A DNA stretch of 64,000 bases from Lentzea sp. NEAU-D7 (GTDB taxonomy: Bacteria > Actinomycetota > Actinomycetes > Mycobacteriales > Pseudonocardiaceae), in the NCBI RefSeq assembly GCF_026242055.1, contig NZ_JAPJDL010000006.1, positions 62,001 through 126,000 of the forward strand. Direction: 5' to 3'. Position 1 is the stretch's first letter. Each line of letters starts with the position of its first letter. Both the position numbers and the translations under genes were made by a program. Below the pieces are notes generated by a model. It was given only the letters and a program-made list of their open reading frames with translations, had not been told where the DNA came from and ran no database searches. Positions 1 through 8,444 of this stretch are shown one piece after another.

Positions 1-981
1 CGCCGGACGCGCCTCGAAGCGGTCGAGGCCGAGGAACGGGCCGTTCGCGGTGATCGTGGCGCGGCCGTCCATGATCGTGAGGTTCGGCAGGCCGTGGCGC
101 TGGCCGATCTCGAAGTCGTTCGGGTCGTGGGCGGGCGTGACCTTGACGGCGCCCGTGCCGAACTTCGGGTCGACGTGCGCGTCGGCGACGATCGGGATGC
201 GGCGGCCGGTCAGCGGCAGCTCGACCTCGGTGCCGATGAGGTGCTGGTAGCGCTCGTCGTCCGGGTGGACGGCGACCGCGGTGTCACCCAGCATCGTCTC
301 GGCGCGCGTGGTCGCGACGACGATCGACGCGTCCCCGTCGCCGTACCGGATCGAGACGAGCTCGCCCTCGTCCTCGCTGTGGTCGACCTCGATGTCCGAC
401 AGGGCGGTCTGGCAGCGCGGGCACCAGTTGATGATCCGCTCGGCCTGGTAGATCAGGCCGTCGTCGTACATCTTCTTGAAGATCGTCTGGACGGCGCGCG
501 ACAGCCCCTCGTCCATGGTGAAGCGCTCGCGCGACCAGTCGATGCCGTCGCCGAGCCGCTTCATCTGGTCGAGGATCTTGCCGCCGTACTCCTCTTTCCA
601 CTCCCAGACGCGCTCGACGAACTTCTCGCGCCCGAGGTCCTGCCGCGAAAGGCCCTGCTTCGCGAGGTCGCGCTCGACGGCGTTCTGCGTCGCGATGCCG
701 GCGTGGTCCATGCCCGGCAGCCACAGCACCTCGTAGCCCTGCATGCGGCGGCGCCTCGACAGCGCGTCCATCACGCTGTGGTTCATGGCGTGGCCCATGT
801 GCAGGCTGCCGGTGACGTTCGGCGGGGGCAGCACGATCGTGAACGGCGGCTTGTCACTCTTGACGTCCGCCTCGAAGTACCGCCGGTCGACCCACCGCTG
901 GTACAGCTCCGCCTCTACCTCCGCCGGAGTCCACGCGGCGGGGAGGTCAGGACGCTGGGTTGCGGTGTCGAGTTCAGTCAC
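1..981 (-). CDS. valS: Valyl-tRNA synthetase, N-terminal part (runs off the window)
   Basis: Class I aminoacyl-tRNA synthetase that charges tRNA-Val in the cytoplasm. The visible 327 residues begin at a GTG (complement of 979-981) with V-T-E-L-D-T. They contain the HIGH-type ATP-binding signature as H-M-G-H, after a P-P-P-N-V-T-G segment typical of ValRS, and a C-P-R-C pair followed by the start of the CP1 editing domain. The KMSKS region and C-terminus lie beyond base 1, so the gene is cut by the window, not broken. It is divergent from the gene at 1067, with 85 bp between. ValRS identity is firm; IleRS and LeuRS are less likely because of the [11 protein letters not shown] string. Confidence 0.95.
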   Translation of the reverse strand, partial: MTELDTATQRPDLPAAWTPAEVEAELYQRWVDRRYFEADVKSDKPPFTIVLPPPNVTGSLHMGHAMNHSVMDALSRRRRMQGYEVLWLPGMDHAGIATQNAVERDLAKQGLSRQDLGREKFVERVWEWKEEYGGKILDQMKRLGDGIDWSRERFTMDEGLSRAVQTIFKKMYDDGLIYQAERIINWCPRCQTALSDIEVDHSEDEGELVSIRYGDGDASIVVATTRAETMLGDTAVAVHPDDERYQHLIGTEVELPLTGRRIPIVADAHVDPKFGTGAVKVTPAHDPNDFEIGQRHGLPNLTIMDGRATITANGPFLGLDRFEARPA

Positions 982-1066
982 AGCGGTGAAGTCTACGGAG
1001 GGCAGGCTATCGACTTACACCGAGATACCTGCTAACGCGCGGGCCAACCTCTACGATCCCCGCCTC

Positions 1067-1822
1067 GTGAGTCTTTATGGGGGCCTTGAAGATCATCCGG
1101 ACCTGAACGACGCCGAGTGGGGCCGTCGGGTCGAACGCGAGTTCAGGCGGGAGAGACGCGGTAAAAGAGGTCTTCTCGGCGGGCTCGTGGCGGCGTTCGC
1201 GGTGACCGGTCTCGTGGCCGCGGGCCTGATGTGGGGCGGTGTCGCGGAAGGACCGCCGGGCCCCGCGTCCGCCGTGGACTTCGACCGGCCGTTCGCCGGC
1301 ACGGAGTTCGAGACCTGGGCGGACGGCGAGCAGGGTGTGGTCGCCGCACCCGAGCACGAGCAGGTGCGCAAGGCCGTCATCGCGGCCAGGCTGGACCCCG
1401 CGGTGCTGGTGGGACACGACCCCGCCGCGTTCTTCTCGCTGGCGCCTGCGGGGGCGCGCGAGGCCTTCGAGCCGGTCCTGCCGTCGCTGGTGACCCGGCT
1501 CAAGCAGGGCACCACGCTGCTGCCCGGCGGCATCAAGGTCAAGGGCACCATCGCCCCCGCCGTCGACGACGAGGGCGTGAACGTCGTCCGCAGCGACTTC
1601 CTGATCGCCTACGCCTTCACGCCCGCCGACCGGGCCGCCGTGGACAGCCACGAGGACTTCGTCGTCCTGCTGCACGCGATCGCCGACTACGGGCTGATCC
1701 CGCAGGGCCTGCAGATCAGGGCCACGAAGATCCGCATCGACCACGCGGCGTGCACCACGAGGTCCGACGGCTTCCTGGCGCCGCGGTTCACCGAGGGCTC
1801 GACCTGCGGGGTCAGCGTCTGA
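1067..1822 (+). CDS. Conserved hypothetical single-pass membrane protein
   Basis: Encodes 251 residues from GTG 1067. An in-frame extension upstream to 743 is open, but it overlaps valS and reads as antisense noise. Residues 1-35 are charged and Arg-rich (R-R-E-R-R-G-K-R). A single hydrophobic helix at about 38-57 follows, then a soluble domain of about 190 residues outside the membrane. Two Cys near the C-terminus could form a disulfide. No catalytic motif is recognised. It is transcribed divergently from valS. The topology (N-terminus inside) is inferred from the positive charge before the helix. The family is not known to me; it looks like a conserved actinobacterial protein of unknown function. 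Confidence 0.7.
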   Translation: MSLYGGLEDHPDLNDAEWGRRVEREFRRERRGKRGLLGGLVAAFAVTGLVAAGLMWGGVAEGPPGPASAVDFDRPFAGTEFETWADGEQGVVAAPEHEQVRKAVIAARLDPAVLVGHDPAAFFSLAPAGAREAFEPVLPSLVTRLKQGTTLLPGGIKVKGTIAPAVDDEGVNVVRSDFLIAYAFTPADRAAVDSHEDFVVLLHAIADYGLIPQGLQIRATKIRIDHAACTTRSDGFLAPRFTEGSTCGVSV

Positions 1823-1861
1823 ACCGCCTCGATTGATCACTCTTTCAGAGGTGCCGGGACG

Positions 1862-1892
1862 CCGTGACGGCGATCACAATTGACCGTCACGG
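1862..1892 (+). terminator. Hairpin after the membrane-protein gene
   Basis: Perfect 9-bp inverted repeat CCGTGACGG / CCGTCACGG at 1862-1870 and 1884-1892 with a 13-nt loop, about 40 bp after the stop at 1822. There is no T-run, so this is a probable but weak intrinsic terminator or an operator for the following gene. Confidence 0.4.
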
Positions 1893-1985
1893 ACCGTTCA
1901 ACCCCTTGGGGCCCGTGACGGGCGACGCCGCCGCGTTCTTCGGGGGCGCTGGCGGCGCCGACGTCGATCAGCGAACAATGGACGC

Positions 1986-4274
1986 ATGAGCAGCAAGCCC
2001 CCGCAGCACGACGTCGACGAGTCCGCGCTCGAAGTCAGCACCCCCAAGACCTGGGCAGCGGGTATTCCCGGCGTGCTCGTGTCGCTCGACCGCGCGGTCG
2101 AGCAGATGGGTGTCGGGCGCACGGTCAAGACGTTGCGACTGCTCAACCAGCGTGAAGGTTTCGACTGTCCTGGTTGCGCGTGGCCCGAACCGCAGGGCCA
2201 CCGCAAGATGGCGGAGTTCTGCGAGAACGGCGCGAAGGCCGTCGCGGAGGAAGCCACCAAACGACGAATCGGGCCCGCGTTCTTCGCCGAGCACTCCCTG
2301 GAGAGCCTGCGGACGAAGACGGACTACTGGCTCGGCCAGCAGGGCCGGCTCACCGAACCGATGGTCCTGCGGCCCGGTGCGACGCATTACACACCGATCG
2401 CCTGGGACGAGGCGTTCACGCTCATCGCCGACGAGCTGACAGCGTTGTCGTCCCCGGACGAGGCGATCTTCTACACCTCCGGCCGCACCAGCAACGAGGC
2501 CGCGTTCCTCTACCAGCTGCTGGTGCGCTCGTTCGGCACCAACAACCTCCCGGACTGCTCGAACATGTGCCACGAGTCGTCCGGTTCCGCGCTCAACGAG
2601 ACGATCGGCATCGGCAAGGGCTCGGTGTCCATCAAGGACTTCGACCTCGCCGACCTGATCGTGGTCATCGGCCAGAACCCCGGCACGAACCACCCGCGCA
2701 TGCTCAGCGCCCTGGAAGACGCCAAGAAGAACGGCGCGAAGATCATCGCGATCAACCCGCTGCCGGAAGCGGGCCTGATGCGGTTCAAGAACCCGCAGAA
2801 CGTCGCGGGCGTCGTCGGCAGGGGCACCGCGCTGTCCGACGAGTTCGTGCAGATCAAGGTCGGCGGCGACCAGGCGCTGTTCCAGGCGATCGGTCACCTG
2901 CTGCTGCAGTGGGACAAGCTCGACAAGAAGTTCGTCGAGACGAAGACCCACGGGTTCGAGGCGTACGCGGCGAGCCTGCGCGAGCTCGACTGGGACCGGG
3001 TGGTCGCCGCGACCGGCCTGACCCGCGAGCAGATCACGCGCGTGGCGGGCATGTTCGTCGACTCGAAGGCCACCATCGCCTGCTGGGCCATGGGTCTCAC
3101 GCAGCACAAGCACAGCGTGCCGACGATCCGCGAGATCACGAACGTCATGTTCCTGCGCGGCATGATCGGCAAGCCGGGCGCGGGCCTGTGCCCGGTGCGC
3201 GGCCACTCGAACGTGCAGGGCGACCGCACGATGGGCATCTACGAGAAGATGCCGGAGAAGTTCCTGCAGGCCCTGGAGAGCGAGTTCAGCATCTCCGTGC
3301 CGCGCAAGCACGGCTTCGACACCGTCGACGCGATCAACGCGATGCGCCACGGCCGCGGCAAGGTGTTCATCGCGATGGGCGGCAACTTCGTCAGCGCCAC
3401 CCCGGACACCCCGGTGACCGAGAAGGCGCTGGAGCAGTGCTCCCTGACCGTGCACGTCTCCACGAAGCTCAACCGCTCGCACGTGGTGCACGGGAAGACG
3501 GCGTTGATCCTGCCCGCGCTGGGCCGCACCGAGAGCGACGTGCAGCACTCGGGCGAGCAGTTCGTGACGGTCGAGGACTCGATGTCGGTCGTGCACCGCT
3601 CACGGGGCCGCCTCAAGCCCGCGTCGGACCAGCTGCTGTCCGAGGTGTCGATCGTGTGCCGGCTCGCGCGCAAGACCCTCGGCGCCGCGCACCCCGTGGC
3701 GTGGGAGGAGTTCGAGAAGGACTACGACGTCATCCGCGAGCACATCTCCCGCGTCGTGCCGGGCTGCGCCGACTACAACACGCGCGTGCGCCAGCCCGAC
3801 GGTTTCGTGCTGCCGCACCCGCCGCGCGACTCTCAGGAGTTCGCGACGGCGACCGGCAAGGCGAACTTCACGGCGAACGAGATGACGGTCATCGAGGTGC
3901 CGGAGGGCCGGCTGCTGATGCAGACCCTGCGCAGCCACGACCAGTACAACACCACGATCTACGGCCTGGACGACCGCTACCGCGGCGTGAAGGACGGCCG
4001 TCGCGTCGTGTTCGTGAACCCCGCCGACATCGCCGAACTCGGCTTCGAGGACGGTCAGATGGTCAACATCGTCTCGGAGTGGAAGGACGACCCGACGGGC
4101 GTCGTCGAACGCCGCGCCGAGTCGTTCCGGATCGTCTCCTACCCGACCGCGCGCGGGTGCGTGGCGACGTACTTCCCGGAGGCGAACCCGTTGGTGCCGC
4201 TGGACTCCAAGGCGGACATCTCGGGGACGCCGACCTCCAAGTCGGTGATCGTGCGGCTCGAAGCCGCAGCCTGA
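1986..4274 (+). CDS. FdhA/YdeP-type molybdopterin oxidoreductase
   Basis: Encodes a 762-residue cytoplasmic oxidoreductase of the molybdopterin superfamily, of the YdeP-like branch related to formate dehydrogenase alpha subunits. The N-terminus has C-P-G-C (residues 61-64). The catalytic domain has S-N-M-C-H-E-S-S-G with C195 as the likely molybdenum ligand. The C-terminal M-T-V-I-E-V and F-V-N-P-A-D-I segments belong to the dinucleotide-binding domain. Length is normal for this group. No beta or gamma Fdh subunits or iron-sulfur partner are adjacent, so electron partner and substrate are unknown. An fdhD gene at 7617 probably supplies the cofactor sulfur. The ATG at 1986 has no strong ribosome binding site. 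Confidence 0.88.
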   Translation: MSSKPPQHDVDESALEVSTPKTWAAGIPGVLVSLDRAVEQMGVGRTVKTLRLLNQREGFDCPGCAWPEPQGHRKMAEFCENGAKAVAEEATKRRIGPAFFAEHSLESLRTKTDYWLGQQGRLTEPMVLRPGATHYTPIAWDEAFTLIADELTALSSPDEAIFYTSGRTSNEAAFLYQLLVRSFGTNNLPDCSNMCHESSGSALNETIGIGKGSVSIKDFDLADLIVVIGQNPGTNHPRMLSALEDAKKNGAKIIAINPLPEAGLMRFKNPQNVAGVVGRGTALSDEFVQIKVGGDQALFQAIGHLLLQWDKLDKKFVETKTHGFEAYAASLRELDWDRVVAATGLTREQITRVAGMFVDSKATIACWAMGLTQHKHSVPTIREITNVMFLRGMIGKPGAGLCPVRGHSNVQGDRTMGIYEKMPEKFLQALESEFSISVPRKHGFDTVDAINAMRHGRGKVFIAMGGNFVSATPDTPVTEKALEQCSLTVHVSTKLNRSHVVHGKTALILPALGRTESDVQHSGEQFVTVEDSMSVVHRSRGRLKPASDQLLSEVSIVCRLARKTLGAAHPVAWEEFEKDYDVIREHISRVVPGCADYNTRVRQPDGFVLPHPPRDSQEFATATGKANFTANEMTVIEVPEGRLLMQTLRSHDQYNTTIYGLDDRYRGVKDGRRVVFVNPADIAELGFEDGQMVNIVSEWKDDPTGVVERRAESFRIVSYPTARGCVATYFPEANPLVPLDSKADISGTPTSKSVIVRLEAAA

Positions 4275-4275
4275 T

Positions 4276-4434
4276 CTACGCGTGCCGGACCCGGACGAAG
4301 AGCCATAACCGGCGTCGTTCGGGTTCGGTCTCGACCTTCTCGGTCTTCTTGACGAGCCGGCGCGCGGCCGCGTCGGCCTCGAAATCCTGCTGACGGTACT
4401 TCGCGATAGCAAACGCTTCGTGGTGCGGAATCAC
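4276..4434 (-). CDS. Small basic protein downstream of the ArsR regulator
   Basis: Encodes 52 residues from a GTG at 4434 with an AAGGAG ribosome binding site 7 nt upstream. It begins V-I-P-H-H-E-A-F-A-I-A-K-Y-R and ends L-W-L-F-V-R-V-R-H-A. It is rich in Arg, Lys and Glu with no membrane segment. It starts 23 bp after the stop of the ArsR-type regulator and is very likely co-transcribed with it. It ends 1 bp before the stop of the convergent oxidoreductase gene. Function unknown. Confidence 0.65.
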   Translation of the reverse strand: MIPHHEAFAIAKYRQQDFEADAAARRLVKKTEKVETEPERRRLWLFVRVRHA

Positions 4435-4457
4435 GGCAGTTCTCCTTGGGTGCGTTG

Positions 4458-5015
4458 TTATTCGGTGGCGACCGTGAGGCTCAGGAACACCCGGACGGGC
4501 TTGGCGCCTTCAGGCCTCAGCGACTCGTCGGTCCTGCGCTCGTCGTACTTGTTCAGCACCGCCTGCAGCTCCGCGAGGTACTCCACGGTCTCCTCGGCGG
4601 TGAGGAACTTGATGTGCCCCTCCGTGCCGACGGACCTGCGCCAGTCCTCCGGCAGGTGCTCGCGCTGGCGAAGGCGCTCACGCGTGCGCTCGAACTCCTG
4701 GTCCAGGTAGGCCATCGCCGCGGCCTCGGCCGCCATCGCGGCCTCACCCTCCAGCCCTTCCGGCGAGATGGACTGGCGCCCGCGGACGATCTGCCACGGC
4801 TTCTGCCGGCCCGGGCCTTCGACCTCGGTGACGAAGCCGTACTTGGCCAGCATGTTCAGGTGGTAGGAGCAGCTCGCGACGCTCTCGCCCAGCTTCTCGG
4901 AGCACTGCGTGGCGGTGCGCGGCCCCTGCTCGGTGAGCAGCTGGATCAGCTTCCACCGGAACGGGTGCGACAGCGCACGAAGTGCCTTGGGGTCACTGAG
5001 GGGAGCGTCGGTCAT
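4458..5015 (-). CDS. ArsR-type winged-helix transcriptional regulator
   Basis: Encodes 185 residues. Residues 1-75 form an ArsR-like winged helix-turn-helix: A-L-R-A-L-S-H-P-F-R-W-K-L-I-Q-L-L precedes the recognition region (A-S-C-S-Y-H-L-N-M-L-A-K-Y-G-F-V). Residues 80-185 form an extended, charged helical region, longer than in metal-sensing ArsR proteins. No metal-binding C-x-C-x-x-D motif is seen, so a metal sensor is unlikely. An inverted repeat 34 bp upstream of the start is a good operator candidate, suggesting autoregulation and control of the broken divergent gene at 5100. Confidence 0.85.
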   Translation of the reverse strand: MTDAPLSDPKALRALSHPFRWKLIQLLTEQGPRTATQCSEKLGESVASCSYHLNMLAKYGFVTEVEGPGRQKPWQIVRGRQSISPEGLEGEAAMAAEAAAMAYLDQEFERTRERLRQREHLPEDWRRSVGTEGHIKFLTAEETVEYLAELQAVLNKYDERRTDESLRPEGAKPVRVFLSLTVATE

Positions 5016-5048
5016 GACACCACGGTACGCGTATCAGGAAGTCTTTAG

Positions 5049-5074
5049 CAAGGTTCCTTGATATAAGAACCTTG
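5049..5074. promoter_or_regulatory. Inverted-repeat operator between ArsR regulator and divergent gene
   Basis: Perfect 8-bp inverted repeat CAAGGTTC (5049-5056) and GAACCTTG (5067-5074) around an AT-rich 10-bp spacer. The spacer is unusually AT-rich for this genome and supplies -10-like sequences in both directions. Location upstream of an ArsR-type gene makes it the probable binding site of that regulator. The binding is inferred; the symmetry is seen directly. Confidence 0.7.
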
Positions 5075-5099
5075 TTATAACGCGGCCCAAGAACAGGCG

Positions 5100-5534
5100 T
5101 TGCACAGCTCGCTGACGGCGGTGGCGCTCGTGGCGCTGTGGCTGTCGAGGCACAGGCGGGACACCGCGCAGTGGGCGTGGGCACTGCTCTTTCGTCCCGT
5201 ACGACACCTGGACGGACGCGCTGTTCGGCGTACGGCTGTCAGAGGCGTTCTCCTGGGACCGCAACCACTTCGACCGGCTCGTGCACTTCACGTACGGCGT
5301 TTGCCTGACCGCGGTGCTGCGGCGGAAGTGGTTGCAATCGCTGGAGGTCGTGCTCGCGACGAGCGCACTCTACGAACTGCTGGAGTGGGCGATCGCGATG
5401 ACGCTCGCCCCCGATGTCGCCGAGGCCTACAACGGCCAGCAGGGCGACATGTGGGACGCCCACGCCGACATGGCGCTGGCCGCGCTCGGCGCGCTCGTCA
5501 CCAGTCTGGCGAGTTGCGCGCGACGGCGGTCACC
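5100..5534 (+). pseudogene. Broken DUF2238 (YjdF-like) membrane protein gene
   Basis: Two reading frames together give a DUF2238-like membrane protein. From TTG 5100 one frame reads L-H-S-S-L-T-A-V-A-L-V-A-L-W and ends near 5192 at A-L-L-F. A second frame starts at once at 5194 with V-P-Y-D-T-W-T-D-A-L-F-G, continues R-N-H-F-D-R-L-V-H-F and Y-E-L-L-E-W, and ends around G-Q-Q-G-D-M-W-D-A. Family members carry about a dozen residues with a G-A-H-Y-T-Y-type motif between these blocks. That part is absent, so a deletion that also shifts frame has occurred. The first membrane helices are missing too. The 3' end overlaps the convergent gene at 5498. Function of the intact family is unknown. Confidence 0.65.
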
Positions 5535-5989
5535 AGCGGCAACGACTCGATCACCGGCACCCGCAACAACTCCGCGGGAACGTCCGGGTCGCGCACCGGC
5601 TCGATGAGCTCGCGCAGCAGCGCGCCGACGACGTCGTCCGCGGACTGGTCGACCTCGTGGATCAGGTCGCGCAACTGGTCCGCGGCCTCGTTGAGCACGC
5701 GCGGCCGTTGCGGGTCCTCCAGCATCAGCGCTGCCAGCCGCAGCACGCGGCGGCAGGTGCGCAGCCGGAGGCTCCGGCTCGCGGACTCCCGCGTACCGGC
5801 GAGACCCAGCCGGCCGCGCGTGCGTTCGATCCACGGCTCGACCGTCTCCCGCCGCCAGATCGGGCCGGACGCGAGTTCCGCGTCAGGCTCCGGAATGCCG
5901 TGCGAGCGGCGCTTGCGCCAGACAGCCACCAACTGCCGACTGAGCCCCATGGCGTCGGCGATCTCCGCGATCCCGTAGAAGTCCCCCAC
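5498..5989 (-). CDS. Helix-turn-helix (MerR/excisionase-like) DNA-binding protein
   Basis: Encodes 163 residues from GTG 5989. Residues 1-50 (Y-G-I-A-E-I-A-D-A-M-G-L-S-R-Q-L-V-A-V-W-R-K-R) resemble a MerR/AlpA-like winged helix-turn-helix; W-R-R-E-T-V-E-P-W-I around residue 46 fits the wing and is typical of this group. The rest is an Arg/Leu/Glu-rich helical domain with D-Q-L-R-D-L-I-H-E-V-D-Q. No ligand domain is recognised. The predicted -10 lies 7 nt before the GTG, so the message is probably leaderless. An inverted repeat overlaps its own promoter, which suggests autoregulation. Target genes are unknown. Confidence 0.7.
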   Translation of the reverse strand: MGDFYGIAEIADAMGLSRQLVAVWRKRRSHGIPEPDAELASGPIWRRETVEPWIERTRGRLGLAGTRESASRSLRLRTCRRVLRLAALMLEDPQRPRVLNEAADQLRDLIHEVDQSADDVVGALLRELIEPVRDPDVPAELLRVPVIESLPLVTAVARNSPDW

Positions 5990-5996
5990 GCCGCCA

Positions 5997-6027
5997 AATG
6001 TAACCAGAGATGACGCGGAGTGTCATC
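5997..6027 (-). promoter_or_regulatory. Leaderless promoter with overlapping operator
   Basis: On the minus strand, TGACAC (6020-6025) and TACATT (5997-6002) are spaced by exactly 17 bp. The -10 box ends 7 nt before the GTG at 5989, the usual geometry for a leaderless actinobacterial transcript. The inverted repeat GATGAC (6009-6014) / GTCATC (6022-6027) covers the -35 and spacer and could be an autorepressor site. Confidence 0.5.
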
Positions 6028-6036
6028 AAAAATGTC

Positions 6037-7551
6037 TCAACCGGCTTCGAGAACCGCCCTCGCGGCGTTGTGGCCGCCGATGCCGCTGACCCCGCCGCCG
6101 CGCCGGGAGCCCGCGCCGCAGACGAAGACGTTGGCCACGTCGGTCTCGACACCCCACGTGCCGACCTGTTCGTCGGTCTCGGCGAACGGCCAGTCGAGCT
6201 CGCCGTGGAAGATGTTGCCACCCGGCAGGCCGAGCTCGGACTCCAGGTCGAGCGGAGTGCGCGCCTCGATGCACGGCTCGCCGTGGGCGTCGACGGCAAG
6301 GCAGTCCTGGATCGGTTCCACGAGGTGGGCGTTGAGCTGGTCCAGATAGCGCCGCGTCAGTTCGTCGCGCAGCTCGGTGTTGCGGCCCTCGAACAACGAC
6401 GCCGGCAGGTGCAGGCCGAACAGCGTCAGCGTCTCGTGGCCCTGCAGCGACGGCCCGAGGATCGACGGGTCGGTCAGCGAGTGGCAGTACATCTCGCCCG
6501 GCAGCACCGACGGCACCTGCCCGGCGGCGCTCTCCAGGTACGCGGTCTCCAGCTGGTCGTAGGACTCGTCGAGGTGGAACGTGCCCGCGAACGCCAGCCG
6601 CGCGTCGACACCGGACCTCAGCTCGGGCAGCTTCCGCAGCAGCATGTTGATCTTCAGCTGGCAGCCCGGGGCGTCGTGGACCTCCTTGCCCCGCAAGCGT
6701 CCCAGCACCGACGGCGCCACGTTCGAGAGCACGAACCGGGCCTCGGCCGTCTCGTCCCCGTACGTCACCGCGGCGGTCCGGCCGTCCGACTCGACGGACG
6801 TGACCTCCGCGCCGGTGACGATCCGCGCACCGGCCTCGCGCGCGACCCGTTCCAGCTCGGCGGTGACCGCGCCCATGCCGCCGACCGGGACCTTCCACTC
6901 CCCTGTCCCGTTGCCGATCACGTGGTAGAGGAAGCACTTGTTGGCGCGCAACGAATGCAGCGACGAGTGCGTGCCGATCAGCGCGTCCGTGGCGACGACG
7001 CCGCGCACCAGGTTGTCCTCGAACAGCTCCTGCAGCGTCGCGCCGATCGGCCGTTCGAAGACCTGCTCCCACAACCGGCCGCGCGCCACGGCGTCGACGT
7101 GCACGCGCAGGTGTTCGCGGGACACCAGCGGTTCCAGCAGGGTCGGCGCCAGGGCCTGCGCCATCAGCTCCAGGTCGGCGTACCAGCGCTGCCAGCGCTC
7201 CCAGTCGTCGAGCGACCCGCACACGGCCTCGAACGACTTCAGGGTCGCCTCGCCCGGCGAGCGTTCGACCAGCAGCCCGCCCTTGCCGTTCGGCGTGTAG
7301 GACGAGGCCGCGCGGGACTTCAGCGCGAGCTTCAGCCCCAGGTCCGACACGATCCGGTCGGGCAGCAGCGAGACGAGGTAGGAGAAGCGCGAGAGCCGGG
7401 CGTCGACGCCCTCCCACGGGGACGCGCTCACCGCCGCCCCGCCGACGTGCGGCAGCTTCTCGAGCACCCTGACCGACTTGCCCGCCCTGGCGAGGTACGC
7501 GGCCGCCACCAGCCCGTTGTGGCCGCCCCCCACGATCACGACGTCGTCCAT
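6037..7551 (-). CDS. FAD-dependent phytoene-dehydrogenase-like oxidoreductase
   Basis: Encodes 504 residues from ATG 7551, which has GGAGGG 8 nt upstream. A longer frame from 7593 lacks this signal. The N-terminus V-V-I-V-G-G-G-H-N-G-L-V-A-A is a Rossmann FAD-binding motif followed by the second G-G signature (V-L-E-K-L-P-H-V-G-G-A). The C-terminus G-G-G-V-S-G-I-G-G-H-N-A-A closes the FAD site, as in the CrtI/pyridine nucleotide-disulfide oxidoreductase 2 family. No carotenoid genes are nearby, so a role in carotenoid synthesis is not supported and the substrate is unknown. It is divergent from fdhD. Confidence 0.85.
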   Translation of the reverse strand: MDDVVIVGGGHNGLVAAAYLARAGKSVRVLEKLPHVGGAAVSASPWEGVDARLSRFSYLVSLLPDRIVSDLGLKLALKSRAASSYTPNGKGGLLVERSPGEATLKSFEAVCGSLDDWERWQRWYADLELMAQALAPTLLEPLVSREHLRVHVDAVARGRLWEQVFERPIGATLQELFEDNLVRGVVATDALIGTHSSLHSLRANKCFLYHVIGNGTGEWKVPVGGMGAVTAELERVAREAGARIVTGAEVTSVESDGRTAAVTYGDETAEARFVLSNVAPSVLGRLRGKEVHDAPGCQLKINMLLRKLPELRSGVDARLAFAGTFHLDESYDQLETAYLESAAGQVPSVLPGEMYCHSLTDPSILGPSLQGHETLTLFGLHLPASLFEGRNTELRDELTRRYLDQLNAHLVEPIQDCLAVDAHGEPCIEARTPLDLESELGLPGGNIFHGELDWPFAETDEQVGTWGVETDVANVFVCGAGSRRGGGVSGIGGHNAARAVLEAG

Positions 7552-7616
7552 GCCCCGGAATCCCTCCCACGTAGCCTGGTCGGTGGGGAACATAGCGGTC
7601 CGAAGGAGATGTGCAC

Positions 7617-8444
7617 ATGGGCCGAGTGACGGTGCGCCGGGCGGTCGAGCGGGTGTCGCCGAGCGGGCGTCGCCGCAGAGTCGACGCGCTCGCCGCCGAG
7701 GAACCGCTGGAGCTGCGGGTCAACGGCAAGGCTCTGGCCGTCACGATGCGCACGCCGGGCCAGGACGTGGAGCTCGCGCACGGTTTCCTGCTCAGCGAGG
7801 GCGTCATCGGGTCGTCGGAGGACATCTCGATCGCCCGGTTCTGCGAGGGCACCGGGCCGGACGGGATGAACACCTACAACGTGCTGGACATCGCGCTGGC
7901 CGAGGGCGTGCCGCCGCCGGACACCGGGGTGGAGCGGAACTTCTACACCACGTCGTCGTGCGGGGTGTGCGGCAAGGGCGCGCTGGACGCGGTCAAGCTC
8001 AAGACCCGCTACTCGCCCGCCCTGGACGAGGTCACGGTCACCCCCGAGGCGCTGACGGGCTTCCCGGACGCGTTGCGGGAACGGCAGAAGGTCTTCGAGA
8101 GCACCGGCGGGCTGCACGCGGCCGGGCTGTTCGTCGACGGCGAGCTGCTGGTCGTGCGCGAGGACGTCGGCCGGCACAACGCCGTCGACAAGGTGCTGGG
8201 CTGGGCGGTGCTGCAGAACCTCGTGCCGTTGCGCGGCGCGGTGCTGATGGTGTCCGGCCGGGCGTCGTTCGAGCTGGTGCAGAAGGCCGCGATGTCCGGC
8301 ATTCCGGTCCTGGCCGCGGTGTCGGCGCCGTCGTCGCTCGCGGTCGAGCTGGCCGAGGAGCAGGGCATGACGCTCATCGGCTTCCTGCGCGGCGACTCGA
8401 TGAACGTCTACACCGGTGGGGAGCGCGTGGTTGAGACCGCTTGA
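7617..8444 (+). CDS. fdhD: Formate dehydrogenase accessory sulfurtransferase FdhD
   Basis: Encodes 275 residues from ATG 7617, chosen over GTG 7611 because AAGGAG at 7603-7608 lies 8 nt before it. FdhD moves sulfur from a cysteine desulfurase to the molybdenum cofactor of formate dehydrogenase-type enzymes in the cytoplasm. The required Cys pair is present as S-C-G-V-C-G (C115, C118). The [12 protein letters not shown] block and the V-S-G-R-A-S-F-E region are typical of the family. The likely client is the YdeP-like enzyme at 1986-4274. It overlaps the next gene by 14 bp. Confidence 0.93.
   Translation: MGRVTVRRAVERVSPSGRRRRVDALAAEEPLELRVNGKALAVTMRTPGQDVELAHGFLLSEGVIGSSEDISIARFCEGTGPDGMNTYNVLDIALAEGVPPPDTGVERNFYTTSSCGVCGKGALDAVKLKTRYSPALDEVTVTPEALTGFPDALRERQKVFESTGGLHAAGLFVDGELLVVREDVGRHNAVDKVLGWAVLQNLVPLRGAVLMVSGRASFELVQKAAMSGIPVLAAVSAPSSLAVELAEEQGMTLIGFLRGDSMNVYTGGERVVETA

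Noticed and set aside
6037..7551. Carotenoid biosynthesis (crtI) assignment
   Set aside because: The FAD motifs fit the superfamily, but no crtB, crtE or other carotenoid genes are nearby.
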